From positions 35,459-99,458 of the forward strand of contig JAFRTG010000004.1 in the NCBI GenBank assembly GCA_017427265.1: a DNA stretch of 64,000 nt, written 5' to 3'. A program made the translations under genes and the position numbers. Below the pieces are notes generated by a model. The model was not told the origin of the DNA, did not search any database, and saw only the letters and a list, made by a program, of their open reading frames with translations. This DNA comes from Oscillospiraceae bacterium (GTDB taxonomy: Bacteria; Bacillota; Clostridia; Oscillospirales; Ruminococcaceae). Positions 19,101 through 25,376 of the stretch are shown here, piece by piece. Each line of letters opens with the position of its first letter. The first letter of the stretch is position 1.

Positions 19101-20307
19101 GGATGAAACTGCTGAAACAGTTGAGGAAATCGCAGAGGATATTGCTGAGGAAGCAGCGCCTTCGCTCGACGCACTCGAATCGCTTACGGATGAAACCGAA
19201 GAAACAATCGAAGAAACTGCTGAGGAGATCACAGAGGAAGTTACCGAAGAGACCGAGACAGCACTTGATTCGTTTGAATCCATCGGAGACGCACTCTTTA
19301 AGGATGACGAGAAACCTGCTGCAGAAGCTGTTCAGGAATCCGAAGAAGCGGCAGATGCACCTGCGCCTGTCACGCTGTCGATGCTCGAAGAAATCGGTCC
19401 GGATTCGTTTGGCGGCAAGCCGCTCGCGCCGGAGACGCATACAGAGCCCGGTCTGCATGACAGAACCGCAGGTCTTGAGAGCCTCCTGAGTGCGATCGGG
19501 AATGATGAGACTGCTCCGGCCGTACAGCCGGAACAGAGCAAACCTGTTTCTGATACGGCCGAAACAACGAAGGCCGATGAGAAAACCTATGATATCCCGG
19601 CGGACGGCAAGTTCACCGCAAGAGAGCGCCGCAAGTATTATGACAGCGAGCCTGTTCTTGAGATTCCGCGCGGATATCTCGAAGTCCGTGCCGGTGCGTG
19701 CGCCGGTTTGGAGAATCTGGAAACGCTGATCCTGCCTGATACGATTGTTAAGATCGGCAGCGGCGCGTTCTCTGATTCGACAGCACTGACAAATGTCACA
19801 ATTCCGCTTTCCGTCAAGGAAATCGCAGAGGATGCTTTTGAAGGCTGCGATGCGATCCGGAATGTCACAATGCCGCTTGCACTGGAATGGATTGCTCCTG
19901 TTCTGTTTAATCAGGATACCGTCATTACATGGCTTGAGGAAAACGCCGAGCAGGAAGAACAGCAGGTCGGCGACGGCAGATATACCAGACAGGTTCGGAA
20001 GGAGCTCTATCACGGGGAACCGACGCTGATTATCCCCGAAGGCTTCACGGAGATTCGTCCGGGTGCCTGCGCAGGACTTGAAACGATCACGGAGGTTGTG
20101 CTCCCCAGCACGCTGACCAAGATTTGCTCCGGCGCGTTCTCTGAATGTGTTTCGCTCCGTGTGCTGGATATTCCGGCCAATGTGACCGAACTGGAAGAGG
20201 ATGCTTTTGAGGATTGTACTGCATTGCGGATGGTCGCAATTCCGTCGCATCTTGAGAAACAGGCGAGAGCCTGCTTCCCGGAGGCAGATCTTGCAATTCT
20301 CGACTGA
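13162..20307 (+). CDS. Giant BspA-type leucine-rich-repeat protein with coiled-coil and acidic tandem repeats
   Basis: A 2381-residue protein without a signal peptide, membrane segment or wall-anchor motif, so it appears cytosolic (or exported by a non-standard route). Residues about 1-385 are LRR_5 (BspA/Treponema) repeats with recurring blocks such as LVIPEGVTRIASNAF and IVIPDTVKEIGVGAF. Residues 452-733 are a predicted coiled coil built on 11-residue units such as IQEKVDAISG. A Pro/Ala linker follows to about 880, then further LRR blocks to about 1510. Residues 1620-2050 are strongly acidic and include ten 29-residue tandem units (1742-2024). Two more LRR blocks close the protein (about 2150-2381). 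Most BspA proteins are secreted adhesins. The missing signal and internal coiled coil suggest a large intracellular scaffold instead (inference). It is monocistronic. Confidence 0.9.
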   Translation: MAERVFTREDAKGLIRSNSKIVKIPSDFTAIGSGALAGFSQVEELVIPEGVTRIASNAFYTRSFKNTCKVRRLSIPSSLTNFERWCFFGCDNLEIVNLPDGFSIPLALELFWQCYNAALCIGKKSLFGSKAKVKTVKEYLAETAGILTFATAAYLQVAPDNSLLIPPEYSVISSHAMKSLVSKNIKRLLIPRTVRCIAVNAFTFLDSLEQVFFEEGTEYIDSCALANCRQLRSIVIPDTVKEIGVGAFMNLPMLESIRLPAGLRYLSDELLSGCRSLKKVIFGNRVERIGAGTFAGCASLTSMILPEGLQSIGNSAFWECKQLQRLYVPASCKSVTQSSFGNCPYLTELHMPRIIHDQNEMKRVFGDITNPTITWLDPGAVPPAWNDDDVLPQREIQELVEEKEKPKKPVDFSELIPSNVPIQAAMSQQAAAAEDPSGVKAKPVSVDADSVQKMERSIASMQQQISSLAETAHENAAYGLSGVDQGTIDKLYQNLAIMQQNYQALEKFKDSADAMASLQKQMQDMAMMQEKIEQINAMQQSVRDQAQKLSALQEKIGAINEMKEQINAITEMQSKIDSLSGAENVSGMITDLDAKLDALSAFKEKADALSELQAKLDAIGDVRNMAGTISELQAKLGAFSEMQSKIESISELEKKVEAIPDIQEKVDAISGIQEKVDAISGIQEKVDAISEMQEKVEAIGDVTEQISMIPQMQQQLENLSEMQQQTAEQLAEIVPTAAQEAAVPVSEPAPVVRTGVPNEDGFITPDEPAFLQDAISGIQNVQSAPEPAAEAPQFPFELPAAPVVSPAPANAAAADVFNTPAASAPAPEVPAEPAAEPETPATASVQENFEEVPAPQTIPVQPAIPVPQSAPAASAVSAAFDDCICFVPVHTGEYPLGEKIFTQDVSKPMPGPVERSAALKAYTVIAYRAFRNSQGGERFEIPEGIRRIETQAFWDSPRLLAIEIPSTLTEVEPDAFAGCSRLADVYVPNDFPERKAVEYFMFRPEIKLHWPRKKILSRARIETVGDLMEQFDDILTAQKAKKLVVRNHILQIPEGYTTLAPNFAQDIDIRQDEPEHTLSTIYLPKSIRRIAARAFAGLESVKHIIIPEGLQLIDMNAFSGCMGPARLLLPDSVSYIGPFAFAAPCQYEQIRLPITLQSIAENTFSNCNTLVSLRIPESVREIGDAALSGCSNLSSLTIPRAFESRLPAILDGPVKINVNWTDELRSESTVQPSNALLTYLNQRYAPVSEQRLFTPEISKACENFNERIKELHAHPIVAENGLAEMANQTKFEIPLGVLRLCSYSFGTNQRLLTLTVPKALNEFEYAPFYNCEKLRDVFVPEEFDRDTTAALFMRYPSALVYFGNARPIRVRQLTAECPWIMTSNDVADLDSSVGSIQVPEGYLVIGSFMYHGILGKPNLKRLVLASSVRLIGTSAFSHLDNLEEIICPEGLLAVEPEAFVECSGLRRIIFPGTLRFLGKRALVGCVNLEEIVLPKRFESCTSEILRECPRVRFVWCDDAPVEAYSAPAPAPVAEAPAEAVPEQTAVPDTPVPVNNPAYGEVTVHAENAYVSPSAVQPFAAAEPAQAEAPVPEAVQPEATALPEVTEPVPAVNADFEEVIADMTGGQPEEIAPDADEAALSDRLPEEFDEPEDLDDIPDDEISEKFTEELADIISDIFEKPPLEVMGLSDEAHTLSETDASVKEVAAENDTPFVSLDEITEELANAGEELSEAVEEAADEITEEAAPSLDELESFADETADKVEEIAEDIAEEAAPSLDELESLADETAETVEEIAEDTAEEAAPSFDELESFVDETTETAEEITEDIAEEAAPSLDDLESFADETADTVEEIAEDIAEEAAPSLDELESLADETAEDSAEEAEPLLDALESFVDETAETVEEIAEDTAEEAEPSLDELESFADETADTVEEIAEDIAEEAAPSLDELESFVDETAETVEEIAEDTAEEAEPSLDALESFADETAETVEEIAEDIAEEAAPSLDALESLTDETEETIEETAEEITEEVTEETETALDSFESIGDALFKDDEKPAAEAVQESEEAADAPAPVTLSMLEEIGPDSFGGKPLAPETHTEPGLHDRTAGLESLLSAIGNDETAPAVQPEQSKPVSDTAETTKADEKTYDIPADGKFTARERRKYYDSEPVLEIPRGYLEVRAGACAGLENLETLILPDTIVKIGSGAFSDSTALTNVTIPLSVKEIAEDAFEGCDAIRNVTMPLALEWIAPVLFNQDTVITWLEENAEQEEQQVGDGRYTRQVRKELYHGEPTLIIPEGFTEIRPGACAGLETITEVVLPSTLTKICSGAFSECVSLRVLDIPANVTELEEDAFEDCTALRMVAIPSHLEKQARACFPEADLAILD
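15139..15273 (+). repeat. 33-bp direct repeats encoding 11-residue coiled-coil units
   Basis: Four consecutive units encode [DGE]-[IM]-Q-E-K-V-[DE]-A-I-[SG] within the longer hendecad region. Adjacent copies are nearly identical at the DNA level, indicating recent tandem duplication. Confidence 0.8.
18385..19233 (+). repeat. Ten 87-bp tandem repeats encoding a 29-residue acidic unit
   Basis: Ten units beginning EEAAPSLDELES follow one another in frame. Nine are 87 bp. The fifth lacks 21 bp (7 codons) yet keeps the frame. Positions of the first (18385) and tenth (19147) copies differ by 762 bp, exactly nine units minus 21. Unit-to-unit differences are few, so copy number may vary between strains. 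Confidence 0.92.
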
Positions 20308-20317
20308 TAATTTAACA

Positions 20318-20354
20318 AAAATCGCCGCGAAAGCTCATCTTTCGCGGCGATTTG
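20318..20354 (+). terminator. Terminator after the giant LRR gene
   Basis: A perfect 15-bp stem (20319-20333 with 20339-20353) with a 5-nt loop. The A-run before it and T residues after it could let it act in both directions. Confidence 0.88.
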
Positions 20355-20407
20355 CTTTGATGTCGGCCGGAATTCCGGAAAATCTTTGAAAATCTGGCTG
20401 AATCCTC

Positions 20408-20436
20408 TTGTTTTTTCTCTTCAGTTGTGCTATAAT
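20408..20436 (+). promoter_or_regulatory. Promoter of the gls24-fakA operon
   Basis: TTGTTT (20408-20413) and TATAAT (20431-20436) are 17 bp apart, with AAAGGGG before the ATG at 20469. Confidence 0.7.
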
Positions 20437-20468
20437 ATAATGAGAATTTTCAGAAAGGGGTGCCCAAT

Positions 20469-20816
20469 ATGATCGTGATCGAAAACCATATTGGCAGTAT
20501 TCGAGTCACCAAAGCGTATTTGTATGCTTTGATCGAGCATACCGTAACGAACTGCTTCGGTGTTGCTGACCTGAACGACTCTTCTCCGATTGAGACCGTA
20601 AAAACAATGCTGTTCCCGAGCGATATCCGCCGCGGGATCCGGCTGCGTGCCCGCAAAAACCAGCTTGTGGTAGATTTGCATATTGTAACCGGTATCGGTG
20701 CGAATATGTCTGCTATCACGGACAGCATCCGCAATAAGGTTCGGTATGCGATTGAGCAGGCAACCGGTTTTGAACCGGCTGCGATCAATGTTTATATTGA
20801 CGGCATTCGCGCGTAA
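20469..20816 (+). CDS. Asp23/Gls24 (YloU-like) family protein
   Basis: A 115-residue soluble protein of the Asp23/Gls24/YloU family. The N-terminal strand-rich part (ENHIGSIRVTKAYL) and the later block VDLHIVTGIGANMSAI match the family pattern. In Firmicutes it is almost always encoded just before fakA/yloV, as here (18 nt apart). Asp23 proteins sit at the membrane and relate to envelope stress. The role of the YloU branch is unclear. A GTG at 20460 is in frame, but the ATG at 20469 has the better-placed AAAGGGG site, 8 nt upstream. Confidence 0.88.
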   Translation: MIVIENHIGSIRVTKAYLYALIEHTVTNCFGVADLNDSSPIETVKTMLFPSDIRRGIRLRARKNQLVVDLHIVTGIGANMSAITDSIRNKVRYAIEQATGFEPAAINVYIDGIRA

Positions 20817-20834
20817 GAAGTGGAGGATCAGATC

Positions 20835-22496
20835 TTGATTACGGGAAAACAGTTAAAAGCGGCGATTATCCATGCTGCGATTTTGATTACCAATCAGCGG
20901 CGTTCGGTCGATGAACTGAATGTCTATCCGGTTCCGGACGGCGATACCGGAACCAATATGTCCATGACGATCAGCGCTGCAAAGCGTGAGCTTGAGCTGC
21001 TTTCGGATGACGTCACCGTCTCCGAGGTTGCCGATGTGACGGCTTCTTCGATGCTGCGCGGTGCGCGCGGCAATTCCGGTGTCATTACATCGCTGCTGTT
21101 CCGCGGCTTTTCCAAGGGACTTGCAGGTATGACAACTGCCGGCAATGCAGATTTTGCAAACGCTTTGGAACTGGGTGTCGCCGGTGCATACAAGGCTGTC
21201 ATGAAACCGACGGAAGGTACGATTCTGACGGTTTCGCGTATGGCGGCGAATAAGGCACAGGAACTGGCCAAGACCGATATTGACGATATCGAATTCTGGC
21301 AGGGCGTTCTGGATGAGGCAAATGCCGTCCTCAAGCAGACGACAGAGATGCTCCCGGCACTGAAAAAGGCAAATGTTGTCGATGCCGGCGGTCAGGGCTT
21401 TTGCATTATCATCGGCGGTATGCTGGATTCCTTCCGCGGTGAAGCAGCGCCGGAGGAGGCAGCTGAGACAAAAGCTGCCGCACCGGATCCGACTGTGGAC
21501 TTCAATTCCGCCGTTGCGCAGTATGACGAGGAAATCAATTTCACATACTGCACCGAATTCATCATTGAGAAGAACGATTCGTCCGTAGACGGTGCTAAGC
21601 TGCGCGCTTACCTCGAAACGATCGGCGACTGTGTCGTTGTCGTGGAGGACGACGAAATCATCAAGGTGCATGTGCATACCGATGCGCCGGGTCTTGCACT
21701 GACCAAGGCACTGGAATTCGGTCATTTTATCAACGATCCGAAGCCGAAGGTCGAGAACATGCGGATTCAGCATGAGGGCAAGGTCAAGGAAGCGAAGATT
21801 GTCAAACAGCAGGATGTTGTGCCGGTTGAGCCGACCAAGGATTTCGGCTTTGTTGCTGTTGCAGCAGGCGGCGGCATCGAGCGTACCTTCCTTGATCTCG
21901 GTGTCGATCAGGTTGTCAAGGGCGGTCAGACCATGAATCCTTCCACGGACGATATTCTCCGTGCAATTCATGCGACACCCGCCAGAACCGTTTTCGTGCT
22001 GCCAAATAACAAAAACATTATCATGGCAGCTGAGCAGGCGATCAACCTTGCAAACCGGAACGTTGTTGTTTTGCAGACCCGCACGATTCCGCAGGGCATT
22101 TCCGCGATGCTTGCTTTTGACGAAAGCGTCGATCTGAATGAAAACCGCACGCAGATGACAAAGGCGTTTGAGCGCGTTTCGTCCGGTTCGGTTACATTTG
22201 CAGCCCGCGATTCTGAGCTTGACGGCCAGAAGATTAAGAAAAACGAAGTGCTTGCACTCGATAACGGCAAGCTGTTGTTCACGGAAAAAGACGTCAACAA
22301 GGCTGCATATAAGCTGACCAAGAAAATGGTCAAGGGCGATTCCAGCTATGTGACGCTGATCTACGGTGCGGATGTCACCGAGGAGAAGGCACAGCAGCTT
22401 TACGATCAGCTTTCCGCAAAGCTGAAGGATCGTGTGGAGATTACGCTCCTGCACGGCGGACAGCCTGTTTACTACTATCTGATCTCTGTTGAATAA
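20835..22496 (+). CDS. fakA: FakA/YloV-type DAK2 domain fatty acid kinase subunit
   Basis: A 553-residue cytosolic protein. The N-terminal DhaL/DAK2 domain (about 1-200) holds the nucleotide and Mg-binding loop VYPVPDGDTGTNMS near residues 29-42. A middle domain (about 235-310) and a C-terminal DegV-partner domain (about 330-553) complete the FakA layout. FakA phosphorylates exogenous fatty acids held by a FakB (DegV) protein, feeding phospholipid synthesis. No fakB is in the window. I chose the TTG at 20835 because GGAGG lies 8 nt before it. The in-frame GTG at 20820 has no site and would add 5 residues. It forms an operon with the Gls24 gene and ends at its own terminator. Confidence 0.9.
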   Translation: MITGKQLKAAIIHAAILITNQRRSVDELNVYPVPDGDTGTNMSMTISAAKRELELLSDDVTVSEVADVTASSMLRGARGNSGVITSLLFRGFSKGLAGMTTAGNADFANALELGVAGAYKAVMKPTEGTILTVSRMAANKAQELAKTDIDDIEFWQGVLDEANAVLKQTTEMLPALKKANVVDAGGQGFCIIIGGMLDSFRGEAAPEEAAETKAAAPDPTVDFNSAVAQYDEEINFTYCTEFIIEKNDSSVDGAKLRAYLETIGDCVVVVEDDEIIKVHVHTDAPGLALTKALEFGHFINDPKPKVENMRIQHEGKVKEAKIVKQQDVVPVEPTKDFGFVAVAAGGGIERTFLDLGVDQVVKGGQTMNPSTDDILRAIHATPARTVFVLPNNKNIIMAAEQAINLANRNVVVLQTRTIPQGISAMLAFDESVDLNENRTQMTKAFERVSSGSVTFAARDSELDGQKIKKNEVLALDNGKLLFTEKDVNKAAYKLTKKMVKGDSSYVTLIYGADVTEEKAQQLYDQLSAKLKDRVEITLLHGGQPVYYYLISVE

Positions 22497-22503
22497 TACT
22501 TGG

Positions 22504-22530
22504 AAAAGGACGGGTCTTCCGTCCTTTTCT
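22504..22530 (+). terminator. Terminator between fakA and queH
   Basis: A 10-bp stem (22504-22513 with 22519-22528) with a 5-nt loop ends in TTTT. queH starts only 20 nt later, so partial read-through probably supplies it. Confidence 0.75.
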
Positions 22531-22551
22531 GTTATGAATCGGAGGAGCACA

Positions 22552-23205
22552 ATGCTGAAGCGACAGTATCATAAAGAAATGGCAGCGGAAATCGAGCGGA
22601 TTCCTTCCGGCACAGTGCCGAGGCTGCTGCTGCACAGCTGCTGCGGTCCGTGCAGTACAGCGGTTCTGGAACAGCTGATCCCTTTTTTTGAAATCGTCCT
22701 GTTCTTCTACAATCCGAATATTGCACCGCAGGAGGAATTTGACCGCAGACTTGAAACACAGAAGCAGCTTTTGGATCAGCTGCAGCATCCGCATCCGATT
22801 ACGCTGATTGCGCCGCCCTATGACGACGCGCCGTTCTGGGATGCGGTCAAAGGCGCCGAGCATACCCCGGAAATGGGGGAGCGCTGTGAAAAATGCATCG
22901 CGCAGCGTCTGGAAGAAGCAGCCAAAGCTGCTGACCGCTACGGCTGCGAATGGTTTGCAACGACGCTGACCGTCAGTCCGCATAAAAATGCGCCGTATAT
23001 CAACGAATGCGGCGAAGCGATTGCGGCACGGTATCAGGCACGTTTTCTGACTTCGGATTTCAAGAAGGGCGGGGGATATGCAAGGTCAGTTGCGCTATCT
23101 GCCGAATACGGGTTGTATCGGCAGGATTACTGCGGCTGCCCGATGTCTCTGCGGGAAGCGGAGGAACGTCGAGCAGAACGGGAGAAGAAACAGAAAATGA
23201 CGTAA
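22552..23205 (+). CDS. queH: Epoxyqueuosine reductase QueH
   Basis: A 217-residue QueH (formerly DUF208) protein. The N-terminal motif LLLHSCCGPCS (about 20-30) and the C-terminal YCGCPMSL provide the conserved cysteines for the [4Fe-4S] centre and nearby metal/redox site. QueH reduces epoxyqueuosine to queuosine in tRNA, replacing the cobalamin-dependent QueG. The start is the ATG 6 nt after CGGAGGA. An in-frame start at 22489 would overlap fakA and its terminator. No other queuosine genes are visible nearby. Confidence 0.9.
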   Translation: MLKRQYHKEMAAEIERIPSGTVPRLLLHSCCGPCSTAVLEQLIPFFEIVLFFYNPNIAPQEEFDRRLETQKQLLDQLQHPHPITLIAPPYDDAPFWDAVKGAEHTPEMGERCEKCIAQRLEEAAKAADRYGCEWFATTLTVSPHKNAPYINECGEAIAARYQARFLTSDFKKGGGYARSVALSAEYGLYRQDYCGCPMSLREAEERRAEREKKQKMT

Positions 23206-23314
23206 ATACGTCACTCAACCAGCGGTTCCTGTACTTTTTCAGCGGTTTGTGATAGGATATTCTCAGGAACAGCGAAGGGCGCTGCTCCAAAACATGTCAA
23301 AGGAGTTGACCGGA

Positions 23315-23926
23315 ATGGATCAGATTCAGATCGGCAGATTCATCGCTGCCTGCCGCAAGGAGCAAGGTATGACACAGGCACAGCTCGCCGAAAAAATGGG
23401 CGTCTCCGACCGTGCCGTGTCAAAATGGGAGACCGGAAAGAACATGCCGGATTCCTCTATTATGCTGGAGCTCTGTGACGAACTGGGCATTACCGTCAAC
23501 GACCTGCTGAACGGAAGGAGAATTACAATGGACAACTACAAGGAAACCGCTGAAAAAACAATGCTCGAAATGCGAGCCATGAAGGAACAGAATGACCGGA
23601 TGCTGCTGCAGACGGAAACGCTGCTTGGCTCTGTGTCAGTTGCTTTTCTGCTTATCATGTGCGTTCTGGCAAAATATCTGCCGATTCAGCCGTGGATTCA
23701 GGCCGTACTGATCGCCGTCGGGCTTGTGCAGCTGATTCCGTGCGTATATTACGCGCTGCGAATTGAGCAGAGTGCCGGATATTACAAGTGCAGCAGCTGC
23801 GGCGAAAGCTGGATTCCGCAGTATTCGCAGGTATTATTTGCTCCGCACTTCGGCAGAAGCAGAAAAATGACCTGCCCGCACTGCGGCAAACGGGTTTATC
23901 ACAAGAAAGTCTTAACAAAAGACTGA
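23315..23926 (+). CDS. XRE-family HTH protein with two membrane segments and a zinc ribbon
   Basis: A 203-residue protein. Residues 4-66 form an XRE-type helix-turn-helix (MTQAQLAEKMGVSDRAVSKW). A short helical linker follows, then two membrane segments (about 105-120 and 127-147). The C-terminus is a treble-clef-like zinc ribbon with CSSCG (159-163) and CPHCG (about 187-191). A membrane-tethered XRE regulator is plausible: the DNA-binding head and the ribbon would both face the cytosol. AAAGGAG 9 nt upstream decides the ATG at 23315 over the longer frame from 23249. A 7-bp inverted repeat (about 23223-23229 and 23266-23272) upstream might be an operator. It is a single gene between queH and serC. 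Confidence 0.85.
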   Translation: MDQIQIGRFIAACRKEQGMTQAQLAEKMGVSDRAVSKWETGKNMPDSSIMLELCDELGITVNDLLNGRRITMDNYKETAEKTMLEMRAMKEQNDRMLLQTETLLGSVSVAFLLIMCVLAKYLPIQPWIQAVLIAVGLVQLIPCVYYALRIEQSAGYYKCSSCGESWIPQYSQVLFAPHFGRSRKMTCPHCGKRVYHKKVLTKD

Positions 23927-23983
23927 GAAATTGTAACCCATCGATAAAATCGTTATTTTTTTCACAATGTCTCCGGATTTTAC

Positions 23984-24012
23984 TTGACAAAGTCGTAAAA
24001 ACATAGTATACT
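23984..24012 (+). promoter_or_regulatory. Promoter of serC
   Basis: TTGACA (23984-23989) and TATACT (24007-24012) with a 17-bp spacer. The leader is about 80 nt long and shows no T-box or riboswitch consensus that I recognise. Confidence 0.85.
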
Positions 24013-24099
24013 ATATATTAGATTCCGTCAGAAGTGTATCTTACCGTTTTTCTGCGCGGTATCACATCCACGAATGAATACTAAATGGAGGCGTTTACA

Positions 24100-25185
24100 A
24101 TGAGCAGAGTTTACAATTTCAGCGCAGGCCCGGCTGTTCTGCCGGAGGAGGTGCTGCAGGAATGTGCAGCAGAGATGATGGATTACAAGGGATGCGGCAT
24201 GTCCGTTATGGAGATGTCCCACCGTTCCAAGGTTTACGATCAGATCATTAAGGAAGCAGAGCAGGATCTGCGCGACCTGATGAACATTCCGGATAACTAC
24301 AAGGTGATCTTCCTGCAGGGCGGTGCATCCCTCGTCTTTGCTGAGGTTCCGATGAACCTGATGAAGAACGGCAAGGCTGCTTATATCATCACCGGTCAGT
24401 GGGCAAAGAAGGCTGCTGCTGAAGCTGAGAAGTACGGCGAGGTCGTCAAGGTTGCTTCGTCTGCTGACAAGACCTTCTCCTATATTCCGGATTGCTCTGA
24501 TCTCGACATTCCGGAGGATGCAGACTATGTCTACATCTGCGAGAACAATACGATTTACGGCACGAAGTTCTGGCAGCTGCCGAACACCAAGGGGCACATC
24601 CTTGTTTCGGACGTTTCCTCCTGCTTCCTGTCTGAGCCGATCGACGTCTCCAAGTACGGCGTTGTTTACGGCGGTGTCCAGAAGAACGTCGGCCCGTCCG
24701 GTGTGCAGATCGTGATCGTCCGCGAGGATCTGATCGCTGACGGCCCTGCATTCAAGCAGTGCCCGACCATGTGCGACTGGAAGATTCAGGCAGAGAACGA
24801 GTCCCTTTACAACACGCCTCCCTGCTACGGCATCTATGTCTGCGGCAAGGTCTTCAAGTGGATCAAGAAGATGGGCGGCCTTGAGGGCATGAAGGCTCAC
24901 AACGAGAAGAAGGCAAAGATTCTTTATGATTTCCTCGATCAGAGCAAGCTGTTCAAGGGCACTGTCGAGAAGAAGGATCGTTCTATCATGAATGTTCCGT
25001 TTATCACCGGCGACGATGAGCTCGACAAGAAGTTTGTTGCTGAGGCAAAGGCTGCCGGCTTCGAGAACCTCAAGGGTCACAGAACCGTCGGCGGTATGCG
25101 TGCTTCGATCTACAATGCAATGCCGATCGAGGGCGTTGAGAAGCTCGTTGCTTTCATGAAGAAGTTTGAGGAAGAGAACGCTTGA
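24100..25185 (+). CDS. serC: Phosphoserine aminotransferase
   Basis: A 361-residue class V aminotransferase. The start MSRVYNFSAGPAVLP is characteristic of SerC. The PLP-binding lysine is K195 in YGGVQKNVGPSG. The enzyme converts 3-phosphohydroxypyruvate and glutamate to phosphoserine and 2-oxoglutarate, in the cytosol. The downstream gene serA encodes the preceding pathway step. GGAGG lies 8 nt before the chosen ATG. A start at 24085 is unlikely. The gene uses strongly C/G-ending and GAG/AAG codons, consistent with high expression. Confidence 0.95.
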   Translation: MSRVYNFSAGPAVLPEEVLQECAAEMMDYKGCGMSVMEMSHRSKVYDQIIKEAEQDLRDLMNIPDNYKVIFLQGGASLVFAEVPMNLMKNGKAAYIITGQWAKKAAAEAEKYGEVVKVASSADKTFSYIPDCSDLDIPEDADYVYICENNTIYGTKFWQLPNTKGHILVSDVSSCFLSEPIDVSKYGVVYGGVQKNVGPSGVQIVIVREDLIADGPAFKQCPTMCDWKIQAENESLYNTPPCYGIYVCGKVFKWIKKMGGLEGMKAHNEKKAKILYDFLDQSKLFKGTVEKKDRSIMNVPFITGDDELDKKFVAEAKAAGFENLKGHRTVGGMRASIYNAMPIEGVEKLVAFMKKFEEENA

Positions 25186-25202
25186 TTGATATTTTGATGA
25201 CT

Positions 25203-25259
25203 ATTTTTCTGCTGACAGATGCCGTGTATTTATTATATGGCATCTGAAGGCAGAAAAAT
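25203..25259 (+). repeat. Long interrupted inverted repeat in the serC-serA spacer
   Basis: Outer arms 25203-25212 and 25250-25259 (10 bp) and inner arms 25216-25223 and 25239-25246 (8 bp) pair perfectly around 3-nt mismatches and a 15-nt A+T-rich loop. No T run follows, so it is not a typical terminator. It may be an mRNA-processing or stability element. Confidence 0.7.
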
Positions 25260-25376
25260 ATCATATTTGCGGGCAAATAACGGTCAGACACGGCGCGCGG
25301 TAGCGCAGCTGCGGGCTGATCCGGAACTTAGCCTGCTCTGTTTCTTCTTAACCGAATAAGAAAGGATGGATTTCCC

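Noticed and set aside
18385-19233. Regular repeats that might suggest a CRISPR array
   Set aside because: The units are 87 bp, in frame, protein-coding and without unique spacers.
17470-20250. Long minus-strand open frames (926 and 446 codons, Ser/Arg-rich) over the giant LRR gene
   Set aside because: They mirror the codon bias and tandem repeats of the plus-strand gene, have no ribosome binding site and show no family pattern.
25285-25330. A string with GGTAGCGCAGC like a tRNA D-arm
   Set aside because: No anticodon arm, T-arm consensus or acceptor stem can be folded around it.
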